Source of the DNA: Prunella strophiata
Lineage: Eukaryota > Chordata > Aves > Passeriformes > Prunellidae
Direction: 5' to 3'
Length of the DNA stretch: 64,000 nucleotides
Assembly (NCBI GenBank): GCA_036583965.1
Contig: JAZBQD010000021.1
Location: 18,111,766 to 18,175,765 of the forward strand
Shown here: in pieces, positions 11,501 through 26,500 of the stretch
Position numbering within the stretch: position 1 is the stretch's first letter
Layout of the letters: the number at the start of each line of letters is the position of its first letter
Position numbers and translations under genes: made by a program
The notes under the pieces: generated by a model
The model's database searches: none
The model's input: only the letters and a program-made list of their open reading frames with translations
Told to the model about the DNA's origin: nothing

Positions 11501-14500
11501 GGAAAACCTCACTTTCTGTTCTGCTGCTGCCTTTGGGATACAAAACCAAAACCACAACAGTTTGAAAATGTCTGTGGAGCACTGTAGTTAATTGATACAA
11601 AGTTGGAAAAAAGTCAAAGACAACTTATTGAGGCAATTTCCACTTTCTTAGGCAGTACTCACTTTCTTCTCAGTTAAGGGCTGTGACCATAGACCATTGC
11701 CCTTAACAAGAAGTTTAGGCTTCCACATTTCATCACACATTGTGAGAACTCCCTAACAGAACTTGAAACAACAACAGTGAAAAAAGAGTTCATGCAGTTA
11801 GTGTGCTTTCAGAGCAGGCAAGAATGAGATGCATAAAATTGTCATCCTGGCATTGCAAGCAACAGAAAATGTAAGTGCAGCAGAGTCAGAAGTGTGAAAG
11901 AGGAGCAGTCAGCTTTCAGAGCAGAAGAAATGAAGCTGTTGAATTTGTTCCTGTCAGCAGGCTCATGGTGTCAGTCTCTTGAACTTCACTGCAGTCCAGA
12001 CGTAGTTCTGAATTATGGTGGTCACTGGGTTGTGGTGGTCACTGGGTTGTGGTGGTCCCTCTTGTTGCTGTGAGTCCAGGTGGCAGATGCTGCCATGGTG
12101 TTCCAGGTGTTGCCAGGGCTGAGTTTCCTCACTTGGAGAGGATAAAGGCAATGGATGTGTGTTACACTTGGCACTAATGATTGTCACATTAAGGCTGGTA
12201 TGATTTTCTGATTTGATGTAATCCCATCCTTGCAATAGAGATTTCCCCAAGTTGTCATCAGTGTTGAGCCCTGCAGTGTGTGGTAGGGCGGCTGTGCACA
12301 TTTTTCCCCTTTGCTTTGTGCTGCTGGCAGTGGTGGGTACCAGGGGCTGCAGCTGGCTCAGAGGGTCCCTCCTGCCCAGCAGCAGTGCTGCAGTGGGGCT
12401 GAGCTGTGCAGCCTGTGTGTTTTCGTGGTAGTGTGACTTCAAAATTGGTCTGAATTCCTCATGGATTTTTAGTTAGAAAGGAGATAAGCTAAGAGCTAAG
12501 GTGTTTTTTAGCCATTTGGTATGCAAACCAATTTTGAAGTGTGTGCACTCTAAATTTATTTATTTTGTGACAGCCTGAAATAAAAAATGCTTATAATTAG
12601 TGAACAACTGCTTATTGGCAGGTCTGAGTGTGCAGCACATCTAGTGTGTTTACTGAGTAGCCAGCAATATTTGATAATGGACAGACATCACTAATGTGAA
12701 ACTTAAATAAGTTTGTATTTTCTACTTCAGTTTGTGTTTTCTGCTTTATTTGCAAAACAACCATTTTGAACAAGTGTGTGAGTAATTCATTGCTTTACTG
12801 AATGTCATTATGATTTGCAAGATCTCTTAATTAGATTTGGGACCCAAGGAGGCAATGAACAGACCCATGAGAAGCATGTTCTTCCACAAACTGCCAAGTT
12901 GGTGTTGTTTGAAAGTGGAAGTCTCCCAGGTCCAGAGTGTGCAGAAGTGTGAGGGTTCAGGGTGTGGTTTCATCATCAGTTACTCAACCTTGTCTGCAGT
13001 GTGGGCCAGATGACAATTGGATAGTGCTTCTGTGGGGTCTCCAAAGCCATGGATGGAGGAGGGAGAGGAGAGCAGGAGGTGCTGGAGCTGTGGGTGACAG
13101 CAGGGACACTGCAGACAGAGCTGCTCCTGCCTCTGTCCTTGCACTGAGGCAGCTGAAGGCCAGAGCAGAGCTGCCTGTGCTCCTGCTGGTGTCGATATTC
13201 CCTTCTGAGCTGCCTGGGTGAGCCAAGGAAGTGGTGACTCAACTCCTGCCTGCATGGAGGGTACACAGGGAGCTGTCAGTGTGCTCTGAGCATTGGGGCT
13301 TTATCAGCTTGGCAGGATATTCTGGGTTAATAGCTTTTTTACCTTCAGAAAGCAAAAGAATTTCAGTATCTTTGAGACTGTAAATGTGTTGGGAAGTATC
13401 TGGAGTGCTGTTTTTGCGCATTCTGTTCATTCATATGTGCAAAAGAATTCTGAATGCTGACAGAGGATGTTGTACAAGGAAAGACATAAAATAGCAGCAT
13501 TATCAGTGGTAGTCTTTTGAAATGAGCTACTTAACTTTGACAATTTTAAGACTTTTTTTTTCCTTGCAGTATACCTACTGCCATACTCATACCCAGTTTT
13601 TAATGCTATCACTTAAAAATACGAGTGTTTAGTATGCTTACTGTTTGGGGTTTGGTGGCAGCAGTGTATTAACCTGTGCATTTGTTTTAACAGCTATGTT
13701 GCATCTACATAAAATTGTTTTGCAGCTACTTAAGCTCTAAAACTGTCTCAGGAGGTGGTGGCATATGTGTGGTGTCCCAGTTTTCATTTTAACTTGCAAA
13801 CCCCTTCAAAATACAAAGTTGCTGTCACAGGCTTTGCCAGATCCTCACAGGGTTTCCACCTGCCACGTGTTGGGCTGGTAGAGGAGGTGGATGGCTGAGA
13901 ATGTCCTGGGAATCAGAACATGGGATGGTGTCCTCATGGGACATCCCACATCCTTGTGTGTCACCTGGTGGAGTCCTGCAAGGGGCTGGAGTTCCCTCAG
14001 GAGAAAACACAGCAAGAACCTTTGCTGAACTCAAACTTCAGCTGATACAGAACTTAAAATATTGGAGACTTCATTCTGTAGTGGTAGTTGTGTTTCATTT
14101 CTGTGATCCCCATGAGTCATTTACCAGCCATTGTGTTTTTCACCTATTCTCTGGTTTATTTTTGGCTGTTTCTCTATGAGATAACCCATTTTTGGCAGGT
14201 CACAACTCGCAGAGGGGAAAGTCTCATTCTTCTTTTTTCCTGGCCACTTGTATGTTCTGCTTGACACTGGTTCCTCACTTCTTTAACACTTCTTCCACCA
14301 GTGGAAAAAATTAATTAAAACATCATCTGGATAATTTTTTCTCAATTTGACAGTAATCACCTCGCTGATCATTCAGACTGTGGAGAAGAGATGAGATTGT
14401 CAATCCAGCAGAATGTTCTAAACATTCAGCTCTTCAGAAATTTAGGGTTGAGCTGTGAAGTTAGGCCATCAAAAGAGGCACATGAGTTCTGGGCAGGTGG

Positions 14501-17500
14501 GTTTAGCTGCTTTCCAAAAGTGCTAATCTGTGTTCCATGTCAGGATGGAGTCCAGATAGCTAATTTTTGCCTCACCTAATCTTAGCCATCCTAAATCCTG
14601 CCCTGAGTAATTGCTTGTGAAAAGCATTGTGTGGGTGACTCGTTTGCTGAGGTGCTGTTAAAAAGAGATTTTAGTTTTCCACAGTGTTTAGCTGCAGTAA
14701 TTCAGGGGCTAGGCATTCTTTTCCCACTTTTCTTTGTATTCCGCTGTATTTTCCAGCTTGCTTGACAAATAAGAACTGCAATGTCCTCACTGCCCAGGGT
14801 GGAATGGTTCTCCTGGATGGGTCTGTATTGATCCTTTAAGATGTATTTGTCCTCTGTGAAGATGAGAGTAGTGGAAATAAGCAAAGAAAATATCAAACAT
14901 ACACAAACTAGTGAGAATCTAATGAAGATACAAGCAGTCTGAATTTTTGTGCAGCTTTGCTTTTGATTGCTGTATTTTAGAAGCATAATTTTTAGTGTAA
15001 TTTCCATATTTAAAATAAAAGGGTGCCATTTTGAATATTGGCTGCTGTATCTGCAAGTTGGCACCTTCACCTGCATGGGGAGGGCACTCAGTGTCCAGGT
15101 ACATGGAGCAGCTCACAAACTGCTGGAACTGAATTAAAGAGATTCCTCACAACAGTAGAAGGATTACATGACTCCAGGATTTTAGGTGATAATTCAGCTT
15201 TTGGAAGGGAGAGTGGTCTGGTAGGCACAAAACCCATTCTTAATTTCTTTTTTCTCCTTTGCTGTTTCTGTCAATAACTTCAGATCCTCTGTCAGCTCTT
15301 CATCTAGCTCTTGTTCCTCATCTTTGGCCTCATCAAGCCAATTGTAATATGTTTAAACTACTTACAACGTGCCATATTTAATCTGTTTCATTTCTTAAAA
15401 CTCAGATACTTTCACTTTTTACTCCTAGGGCTCTACTTCTGATTTTTTTCTTTTTAATAACCTCATCCAAGTCTAGATGTGTTAGTTTTATTTCTCTAAA
15501 GCATGGATTTGAAGGATAAAAGCAGCCTGTGAGGTAAACTCAGACATAGTAAGAAGAGAAGAAAGGCTTTGCAGTGGCAGGGCAGTGCCAAGCAGCTCTG
15601 CAGTTTTTGAGCTAGAAGCCATTCCAGGAAAGCCAGGCTTTGTTCCTGCAGCCCAGAGCATCCTGCCTGGCCAGGGGAGGAATGTGCTGGCTCCTGGATG
15701 CTGCAGACTCTGGGGATGGCAGGGGAGATGCATGTGCTGCTTTTCCACCTTGAGGAACCGAGAGAAGCTTGTGGAAAACAATCCTTTGGGATCTTAGCTG
15801 CTGGAGTATCTGCTAAATAAAGATTTTGTAAACCACAGAGAAAGGAGGGATTTATGGAACGTGCCCAGAACTTGGGTGGACAGCTGTGAGGTGTTCCAAG
15901 GCAATTTGCTATTTAATGTGGCCCAAGCAGTGTTCTCCCTCCAGATGCAGAACTGATTTTATCACTGTGTTCTTAGAACTTCATCCCACTGAAGGTTGCA
16001 GCTCTAATGATTTTAGTTTGGCAGAAAAAAAAAAAAAAAAAAAGGGCCAGCTCTAAGGGTTTTCTGCTGGGAAGTATTAGATAAAATTACTAAGGGATTG
16101 TTTTGCCTGCCCCACCTGTAATAAAAGAGTAGTTAAACTGGCTGTGTTCTTGAGGAACTTCATGTTCCAGCTTCTCTCTCCTCAGAGCTTATCATGCAGT
16201 GGTAAATCAGAATAATGCAAGTCTTAATTATTTTTGTTCTTTATTATAGGGAGAGTTTCCAATTTGCACATAGACTCAATAGCTAGTTCAGTGCAAGAGG
16301 AGCCTGCAGAGCTTGAAGTAAATGTGTTTGCTGAGTTACGAGCAACCAGCCTGGAGCTGGTGTTTCCAAACTTCTAGAGGGTGTGAAGAGATAGAGCCTT
16401 GGCCAGAGTGTTTTACCAACCACTGTGCTTGAATTGAAAACTGAGGAAGGACCAGTCTCCCCGTTTGGGAAAAATTTCTTTTTTATTTGATATTTGTGAG
16501 GACTGCCAGCTGGGAGATTATGATAGGAAAGTATTTTTGTTTGGCTTGTATTTAGTTTTAACACAGCAAGAAAACAGATAGGAAAATGTTACTACTTCTC
16601 TTTATCACAGGCAGATGTTCTGTGGGTTTGTAGTGGTGGTGGAAAGGTGTCAGAAATTCCTTCTTTTGCCCTCCAAAGAGCCAAGAGTTGATGTAATCAC
16701 CTCTCACAATTCAGTTCCCTCCCTCTCCCTCTTGCCTGGAATGCACTTTGCAGGTATTCCTGCTGTAGTCCCCAAATTCCTGCTCTTCATTGCAGCTCTT
16801 TATAATGTGTGTTCCTACCTTGGGTGCCAGGGGAAGGTGTTTTCTCATCAAGAGCACTTGGTGTGCCACAGGATGCAAATTAAAAGTTGTATATAGAATG
16901 TAGATACAGTTCTCCTGTCAGGGACCATTGCTTTATGATTATGTACAAGTGCTACAGTTGCATTGCTCTCCTTACGCAGTGATTATTTACAAAATAAGAT
17001 TGTGCCTGTTTTGGTGGGCTCTTTCTGTGTTGTTTTGTGGAACAGAAAAATATCAGCTGGGGCAAATCTGAGCTGTGAATCAGCAGAGTTTTCTGCTGGT
17101 GCAGTCCTGGACATGGGAAGAAAAGGAGTCTCTGTGGAACAGCTCACTCAGAAATGCAGTGGTGTCTGTGTGACATGGGTTGGTTTTTATTCTTCCACTC
17201 CCTTTTTCTCCCCCCTGCTCACTACACTGACCATTTTGTAGACAACTTCCTTGGGCTGGATGCACTTTGTGGCAGCTGCTCTTTGAAATAGAGGAGTGCC
17301 AACAGGCACCTCATTATTTGAAATAGAATGAGGAGCATACATAAACAGAACTTGTTTGGGTGTAAGAAACTGGCTTGTCTTTTGGCAGGATTTTCTATGG
17401 TTGTTGTTCAGTTTGTTGCTTTGATTTGAAGTATGTTATATAATTGATAAAGAGTACAACCTGCTCTGCTTTTGTGAATATTTGAGTTACAATATTCAGG

Positions 17501-20500
17501 ATAAACTGCTGAGATCCACATTGTGCTCCCTTAATTACAGCAGGCTGTAAGGGGTCATTTGGCCATGGAACTTGTCCTTCCAGTAATGTGACAGTCACAA
17601 CTGTGCTTCCCCACTAGCCAGAGATCTGCCTTTTCCTCTGACCAGAAAATTACTTTTTGAGGATGATAATTCTTTTTCTGTCATGAAGGAATAAAATCTG
17701 TTAGATTAATTAATGTGAAATGTGTAGAAAATCTGTAACTTTCTTCAGCTGTAGGAATTCTATAATAACATCCAAAAAAACCCCTGAATTGGGGAGGAAA
17801 AAAAAAAAAGGAAAAGTTTGATCATGCACTATATTTTTGAGCCTTTGATAGCTTAAATGGTGGGCAGGCAGAGTTGCACTGACTCATGGGCTTAGGTGAC
17901 CTACATTTACCTAGCTCTGATCTTTCTCCAGGCACTATTGAGACGTGTTAATGTTCTAGTTTTGAGCTGCAGGCTAATGATAAAGGACTGGCAGCTTCAC
18001 TGAGAGTTTGCTTGTGATTTGTTGCATTTTCAGCTGTTAAAAGTTTTAATATGCAACTGCTCTGCCTTCAAGTGTGACTTCATTTGCATACGTTTGTGTT
18101 TATAAAAATCGGTTTTATTTTTTCATAAAGAGGGTATATTGACATATGCTTTGCCTGAAATACTCTTTAGGCTGTGGTACAGCTGTAAATACATGGCCAG
18201 TGGTTTTCATAGCTCTTGGTTATGGGATGCTGGGTGCAAATTCAAAATCTAAAAAAAGCCCAAACAGCAAACCTGCTTTTCAGTTTCACAATTTTGTCCG
18301 TGCTTTTTTAAGCATTTCAGTAATAAGTTTCTTGAGATTTGTTAGTTTGTAAAACCTTGTCTCCAGTTAAGTAATCATCTGTGTAGTAAGACTTGATGAA
18401 TTTCAGCTCAGAGGAAAGGACAACCTGTGGGAAGGCTACTTTTTCCTACATTTTCCATAAAAAACCTTGAGAAACTGGGAGAGAAGTAAAGGGTGAGGAA
18501 GCAATGCCTTGTTTGCTGCAGGGATGACTAATGGGAGAGTGTTTTCTGTGCTAATAAAACCTGAGTGCATGTGTGCCCTTTTTTCCTTGCCAGAAAACAC
18601 ACTTCTGTCTGAATGCTTCCTTTTCCTGCTCTGCTGCAGCCTATCCCAGAGCTGTAAGAGTAAGTCTACTTTGTAGGAATAACTTGGTGGCCAAGATTAT
18701 ATATATATATATATATATAAGTATAGCTTAGGGTATACATCAGCTATTTCATCATTTCAGTTCAAATGTGAACTAGTCTGACTTGTTTGGCCTTCTGCTT
18801 AGACATTTAGTGGTGGCAAGGAATAATCCAGCTGTAAAAGCTGTATTTTTAACTCCTTTATGGAAAAGCAGTTGAAGTGGGAGTACTTACAGCTTAAACT
18901 AATTTGCCTGAAGATCTGAAGCTGTTGGGTGGTAGATGAAAGCCAGAGTTGACACTTCATTTTCCTGGCTTTCTTGTAGCACAGGTGATCCCAGGATGAT
19001 GATGATGCAGCAGCAGTGCTATTTCTACCTATTTTTCTAGGACAAGCAGCTGTGGAACACGTACTCACCCTCCTTGTATTCCTCCAGGAGAGCCTCCGTG
19101 CTGCTAGACAGGAACACCAGTGGAGATTTCATTACAGGCAGTGGGGTAATATTAGCATTCCTTTTTAAAGTGGTTAGGGGGATCACAGCAAAAACCAGTC
19201 AGCATGGGCAGAGCTTGCAGGTCAGGTATTTTAATTTTAACCCTTTGGGGTCTTTTCCCCCTTTTTTGGAATTAATTCTGTTGCTGCTGCTTTTATCTGC
19301 ATAGTTAAGATGCTGCTTAGTGATCAGAGTTACTACACAAATATATAAGTACTTTTACCTTCATTCCTGAGTGGTAGAAAACAAATCTTGGATAGATTTG
19401 TTTGGTTAATTCACTTTATGTAATTTGTGTTAAAATCTAGCTGCAGATAATATCTTGAAGGTGTAAAGGGGATGTTATTGATGAAATTATTTGTTCCAAG
19501 TGCTGTAGAATCTCCTGGTGTGCAGCTGGATGTTACACTGCAGTAATCACATTGGAGAGATTAAGTTAGAAACTGATTCCAGTTTTGTTGTGACTGGAAA
19601 CACCAGTGACTGACAATCAGCAGGATTTGGGATTTGCTCTAAGGAAGGTGTTTAACATGAGTATTTTCTGAGGAGAATTAATGTTGGGAGGCAGGGATTC
19701 AATACAGGGAACCTGATTCCTTGCAGCATGTCAGACTGAACATGGAAATTGGTGCCAGAGGCTCAGGAGTGAGCTGGAAACACTGTTCCAGCTTTAATAG
19801 TCTTATTCATTCAATATTCATAACTTAGTATTATAGAAAAAATATATTTTAAAAATGCTACGCTTTTAAGAATATTCTCATCTGCAGAGTATTTGTGTAA
19901 TATTCTAGTCTTAAAATTTTAACTTGGAGAAGAGAGTCAAGATACAGCCCTTTTTTTATCCTCTCTTCAGTTGCACAGGAAGCAGTTCAGAACTACAGTT
20001 TTAACTGTTTGTTTGACTGGTTATTTTTAAGAATTTAGTTGTGTGGGGTTTTTTGTAATCCCAAGAGTATGACAGTATTTTGCATTCAATGCCCAGACTT
20101 TATTGCAAAATCTTGATAGGTGCAAATAAGGCAAATAAATAAAATATGAAGTACTGCAACACCCATGTCACCAGCAGCTTCATGAGAAAAGATGCCATTT
20201 TAGAATTGCATAAAGTATGTTTAATTTTGCAGTTTTTTCTTTAATTAATGTGCTTGTTGTTAGTGTCAGTATCCAAAGGGAAAGATTTTAGTTAGTTCTG
20301 TCTAAAACAACCTCATTTTTAAGGTTTATTCAAGCATTGTTAGTTTTATTTTCATCCTTGGTCTCTCACATGTGACATCTGCAAGAAGACATTCACATTT
20401 GAAAACTCAGAAGTTCAGAACTTGTGTTTGTTGAAAGCAGTGTTTAAAAACCAGGGTGGAAAGCAGCCCTTGTGAATAATTGTCTCTTTGAAGTGATTGG

Positions 20501-23500
20501 TTATAGAACCTCAATATGGAAGATACTGGATGGAAAACACATCAATACTTGATTCTGCAGTATAAGCAAAGCATTTTGTTATGTTGGTGTGTTTGCTCAC
20601 ATTAGTTAAATCATGTTTAGCATGTTTTTTAACACTGTACACCTCTGGTAAATGGTCAGATTGGGTGACTGCTGAGAATTGCAGCATGGAGTAGATACAT
20701 CAATATGTTTTGGGTTTGGAGGTGTTTATCCATCCCAAAGGAGAAGTTTGGTAGCCTTGATGAGGAAGTAGAAAAGCAGCAGAGGTAGAGCTGTCCTGTG
20801 TATCATCCCCTCTTTGGAAGAATTCCACAGAGCCCCATTCTTCCCACACCCCCCTGCCTCCCCCCAGAGCAGGTTTTTATTTCCCATCTGTTTTGTTTAT
20901 ACAGTTGCAAGTGGAAGGTCACTGGGATCTGTTTGATACTGTTCTGATACTGCTTTTAAGGTGTGACAGAAATGAAGCTCCCCAGGCTGAGGTGTCCTAA
21001 GGGACCCTTGGGCACACTCAGTGCAGGGTCAGTGGTGGCTCTGTGAGTTCAATCATCCAGGGAGAGGGAGCAGTGAAATGTGTGCTCCCAAAACCACCAG
21101 AGATCCTTCCCAGGAGCCAGGACAGACAGACAGCTCTGAGAGAGGCTCTGGAGAGGGTTTCAAAGGAGAGGGAGGGCAGATGGGACTGAATTAAGCCTCT
21201 TAGGGATTAGGTATCTTTAAAAGTAAGTCTGGGGATATTGGTACAGTTGGAAATTTTGAGAACTTTCTCCCCGTGTTCTCTTTAGATTTTCTTCCACTTT
21301 CAGTCTTAGTGTGAGACTGGATCTCCTAAGCTTTATCCATGTGCTCCTGTGAGTGAACACTGACACCATTGACTGCTGTTTAATGTGATTTTCAAGCAGC
21401 TGCATTTTTATCTGAGGCTATAAATCAAAATCAGTTTTTGAAGTTAGCAATTAAATGTTAAACAGTGTTAGAGAATCTTCTTTTTTTTTTTTTTTTTTTG
21501 TCTTAAAGTAAAATTTGTGTAGAGCTATTAATTAAACTTCAGCTTTTCACAGGTGACATTTTTTAATATTTTGGGTTTGTGTGTTGTCAGATTTTGTGTT
21601 ACTGATGGGAATGGGCCTGGCTGTTGCTGCCTGGGCCAGGTGAGCTCTGTGCTCACGTGCAGTGCCCGACCTTCCCTCGGGGTTTGCAGTTGGTGCAGGT
21701 GAAGGGGCTGTTGCTGCCTTGGCACAGCAGTGATGGAGCAGGACAAGTAGCTTATCTGCAGCACAGCACAATCTCTCACCTGCTCCAGGGCTGACCCTGA
21801 GCTGTCTGTGTCTGACTCCCACTTTTCCTTGGGGCTGAAGTCTGTCTGTTATCCCTGACCAGGACCTTGAAGTGTTGTGACGTACAGGATCAGAGATTGA
21901 GACAGCCTGGGCCAGGTTAGCTGGGCATTAAAGGCATCAGCCTGATGGAGTTGTGATGGGTGTGTGTTTGTTACACACTTGAAAATACTGAAATTGGAAT
22001 TGAAATCATCTGAAACGAGTTTGGCCAAGCTTTAACATGTGCTGATGTATCTCTGGCATGTGTTAAAATGTTATTTATAGAGTGGGGGAGAAATTAATGC
22101 TGATCGTGAGTAGCTTGTGTAAGTAATTTAATTAAATGTTTGATGTTCCAAGCATTAGATTTTGTCAGTTTGGAAAAGAAGGCAACTTTGAGAATTTTGA
22201 GGTTAGGTGGAGGAATTTTGAGGGTGCAAACAAGCTAGGACCCCAGAAGCTCAGTGCTGATAATGAGGTAATTCTTGTAAGGGTGTGCTACTTCTTATAA
22301 GATCTTAGTCTGCTCTTGCTTAAAATTTCTTATTAGTTGGGCATTTAAGATGCTGTAAAACCTTCAAAATTTGAATTAATGGTGCAAGGTAAGTACTGCA
22401 GCAATGCTGATGCTGTTTTAGAACTAAACAAGTATTTTCTTACACAGGGTAACTTGTAGAGTGCCAGGTACACTGATTCCTTGAGATGGATGGATGGACA
22501 GCAGGCAGGGAGTTACAGTATCTTTCATATTGCTTAAAATACATTTTCCCCCCTCTGAATCTTGTCTTTTTTTGGTAGGGGATTGTTATACTTGCCAAGG
22601 GATGTGATATCACGACTCTTTTTCACTCGAGTGCGTAGTTGTGTCTCAAAAAGGGTAGAAAATCCTGTCCAGCTTGCAGAATTTATTTCTGGAGGGATGA
22701 GGCTGCCTGGAGGCAGAGGAGGTTGGTTAAACTGGGCAGGTTTAATGTCATCAATCCTTTGGCTTTAAGTTTATTTTGAAACATTATTTCTCTCAGTTAT
22801 CATGCAGGGGTCTTTAACTGGTGACTTAATGCTGGTGTGAAGCATTGGTAAATAAAAACAAATCAGGTCAAATTCTGTTTATTTCAAGCCCCAACGGGAT
22901 GGGTTTTTTGAGATTTAGTCTGACTAGGATGAGATGTTGGTAAATATTTAAAGTCCTGTTTTAAATTGCACAGGAAGAGTTGCATAGACACAAATTTCTC
23001 TATATGAATACACCAGTTAAAGCAGTTAATTAATATTGTATTAATGATCACTTTATTAAGTTTTTGTCTTGTGTTTCCTCATTAAAAAAGAAGCTGAGAA
23101 AGAAGTACCAGGCCTGTCATACTTTCCTTAAAAATGCTGGTTAATGAGATGACTGTATTATATTATTAGATGGAGAAATTCGGGTTGGATTTATACAACT
23201 TTTAATAGACTACCCTTGAGAGGATTGTTTTGTTCTGTTGCATGACAGCATCAAAAATACCTCCTAAAACATAATTTTAGTGATGAGTCAGCAAGTGATT
23301 TTCTTAGGTTTGTTTTTGGAATATGATAAATTCTAGTTCATGTGTTGCTGAATAAAAATGCCTTGGTTATACTGCAAGTATAAACCAAGGCTGAGTCCTG
23401 TGCCAGGAGCTGTGAAGCCACTCGGGTACAATTTAGGATTTGTTGGGTTTGGGTGTTGGATTCTCCCTTGGTGGGCAGCAGTTGGCTGAGGGAAGAGTTT

Positions 23501-26500
23501 TTGAAGCATTAAATGTTTAACTGTTCTTCACCCTGTGAATCACAGATGTTCCAGTTTGTTTTGACTGTTAGAGTTGTTTGTAGTCTAAACCAGATTACAT
23601 TACTAGTTTTTTAAAAAACCTGAAGGCCATTAAAATGGGCACATGTGAAAGTGGATGTGAGTATAAATCACTTTTTGTATAAGAAAACGATGGTTTGTAA
23701 TTGCTGTGGAATTTGGCTTTCAGTTAAGCTTTGAGATTTATGAATGTAAATGGCTGTGAGTCATGTAAACAGCAAGTTCCATTGGAATAAACCACCTAAA
23801 GTCTGGAAAAAAATCCTGTGATTGGGTTATTGTGTGTGCAGTGTGTGGCAGCAGCCTGCACTTCAGAAGAGATGATTTCCCAGATTTTAGGAATTCTTTT
23901 CTCTGGCTCAGCTCCCACTCTGGTTTGTTGTGTCTCGACAGAGCCAAGCTGAGGATTTACCAGGCAGCAAGATTCGACACTGAGCTGAAAAAGCTTTTCT
24001 GGTGGGAGGGGGGAGGAGAGCAGAGAATTGTCCAGAATGGCCCTGGGAGAACACGGAGATAAATGGGAGTGGGGGCTGTGATGTGCTGGGCCAGCCTGAC
24101 CTGCTTTTATCCACTTGCCAACAGTGGTGCTTTTCAGTCCTCTTGGTCTATTTTGTCAATTCATTCAGCTCCTTGTTTCACTTCTCTCTGTCCTGATATC
24201 TCTGTCCTGAATGTTTGGGTGTTACTCAGTCAATTGCAGCTGGAGGTGGAAGTTTATAGAAACTTCAAGGTGCTGTGAAATGCCAACAGCTCAGACCTTT
24301 TTATTGGGAATCTTGTTTTCTGTGAATTAAATTTGTCATTTTAGTGTCATTTTCTTTGTGGTCTTGTTCTGTACTTTTTTTTTTTTTTTTTCAGAGAGTG
24401 TCCTAGATGCAAAATATCTGAAAAGCTGCAGGAAGATAATGTTGGGGAAAGATGTTTTATTTTAGGTTTGTTACGGAGAGTTTCAGGCACAGGAATAACA
24501 GAATTGATGATTTTTGTGTATTTTCCTACACCTGAGCAGTTTCAGTTCTTTGTGCCCTCAGGTACACTTAGTCTTGTGTAACTCCTCAGTTTAGCACAAC
24601 TCTGGAGTACCAATTCTTGGTTTTTTTTTTTCATTTTGTGAGGGGTGGGTTTGGAAGGCAAACCAGCTTTTGCCTGGGGTTTGTATGAACTGGTGCAGCT
24701 GCACCTCACACGATGGTTTTAAACTGGTCACAGGATGAGGAGCAGTTTGTGGTCACCTCCAATGGGAATTTGAAGGAAAATGCTTTGCTTGCAGTTTCAG
24801 AGCTTAAAGTTCTTTGCTAAAGATGTAGCAAGGAACCAAGATGGGAGTTGGGATGCAAGGTAGAGTTTCTGACTCCCAGCATATGGGTCTTTTTGAATTC
24901 CAGTATCCTAATGGATTTTAATATGAATTTATTAATTGTATTAAACATAAATAGTTCTTTAACAAAGATCCTTCTCTTTTATTTTTAGTATATTTTTGGG
25001 GAGTTCAGCCCTGATGAATTTAATCAGTTTTTTGTGACTCCACGATGCTCTGTTGAGGTAAGTTCTACTTTAAAAATTTGCTTTAGAAATAACATTTGAA
25101 AGCTCCATCTCTTTGTGTGAATTTGAAATACAACAATACAAATATTTGTCATTCACTTGGCTTGCTAACTTACAAACTGCAAATTTTATTCAGTAGTCTT
25201 TTTTTCCATGTATGTAGATATTAAGTCAATTTTTAGACATCAATTAATGATTCCACTTTTTGCTTGTCATCTTTCAGAGCTGGACTAGCTGACAGTAGTG
25301 GTGGGATGTTGATGATGAATTTTCCAGCCCTGTACCTCAGATCTGATGTTTTTTTAAAAGAGGTGGATACTGAGAACTTTCCCAGCAGAGTTCTTGGTTG
25401 TAAGGTGGGCTTCTAAGTCTTGGGAGCCTTTTGAAGCACAGGGATTAATATTTCTGGCCAGGTGGAGCACTGCTGAGCCTGAGAGCTGTGCTCACAGAGA
25501 AAGCTGTGTGTGAGGTCTGAGAAATGCATTAATAATGAACTAATTAGTGACAGAGAGAACCACAGAGTGGGAACAGTTGTCTTTGTGTGTTGGAGTTCAT
25601 TACATGCTCACATAGTATTCTAGGCTCTTATTCTCTGTAGTTCTTGGTAGACAATCACAAAACCATTTTCCTTTATAGGGAGGAGTTTTATCCCATTGTC
25701 CTCATTCCAGACTTGAAAAATAATTTTCCTCTGGGTCCATTTCCATGTATTTCCTCCAGACATTTCCATTCAGACATTTCAGTCATGCTTCCATCCTGCC
25801 CTCTCAACATAAAGGAAACAAACACTTGAGCTGTGGATGGGGAAATCCTTTTGTCACAGTTTACAAACCATTGTTAATGTGACTTACTTTCCTGTAGCTT
25901 AATTTTCCAAGGATAATTAGTGTGATAAACTGCTGAACAATGAAAGGGCACCAAGGGAATGGGGTGGAAGTGCAGAGTGAGGGAAGTTCAGAAAGGAAAA
26001 AGAGCATTTCTTCTTTTTTGGGAGGAGAGCTGTGTCTGTGGGAAGCAGAAGAGATCTTTAGGTAATTCCTGTTAGCTGTGATGATCCTGCTGTTCTCCCA
26101 CCATAGCTGCAGTCACAGCAGTGGGACATTTTCATCCCATGTAGTGTCACCTGAAGTGCCCTCATCAGCTTTTTCAACACTTACTTTGGGGATGATGGAA
26201 ATGTCATATTTGACACATTTTGTAAAGCTGTTCTCAAAGTACAAACCTGCAGCACGAGAACCAGTGTGACTTCATTTTCTCAGTGTACCACTTACTGGTT
26301 AGCTGTCAAAATAAAGAGCTGTTGAGCAATGTTCCTTAAGTTTGTCCTTGATCTGGTTCAGTTCAATGTTTTAATTACCTGGATGATGAAATAAAAATGA
26401 TGCTTATTAGTTTTACATTAATTGGTGTAAAAAATTGGTCTGAAAAAGGCAGGGTGAAACTCAAGAAGGACGAGCCAGAGATGATAAATCTGCAGTGATG

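Larger units (their letters stand above)
5578..24988 (+). other. USP10 intron 1 (19.4 kb)
   Basis: Donor gtaccg, acceptor ttttag. AT-rich, with no supported exon. It contains A/T homopolymers (8679-8697, 16024-16043, a T run about 21480-21499, and 24377-24392), a TG tract near 9839-9864, a TA tract at 18698-18719 and a short 17-bp repeat near 12017-12058. GC-richer, unidentified patches occur near 12930-13230, 20950-21190 and 21600-21830. No recognisable RNA gene was seen. Confidence 0.8.
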
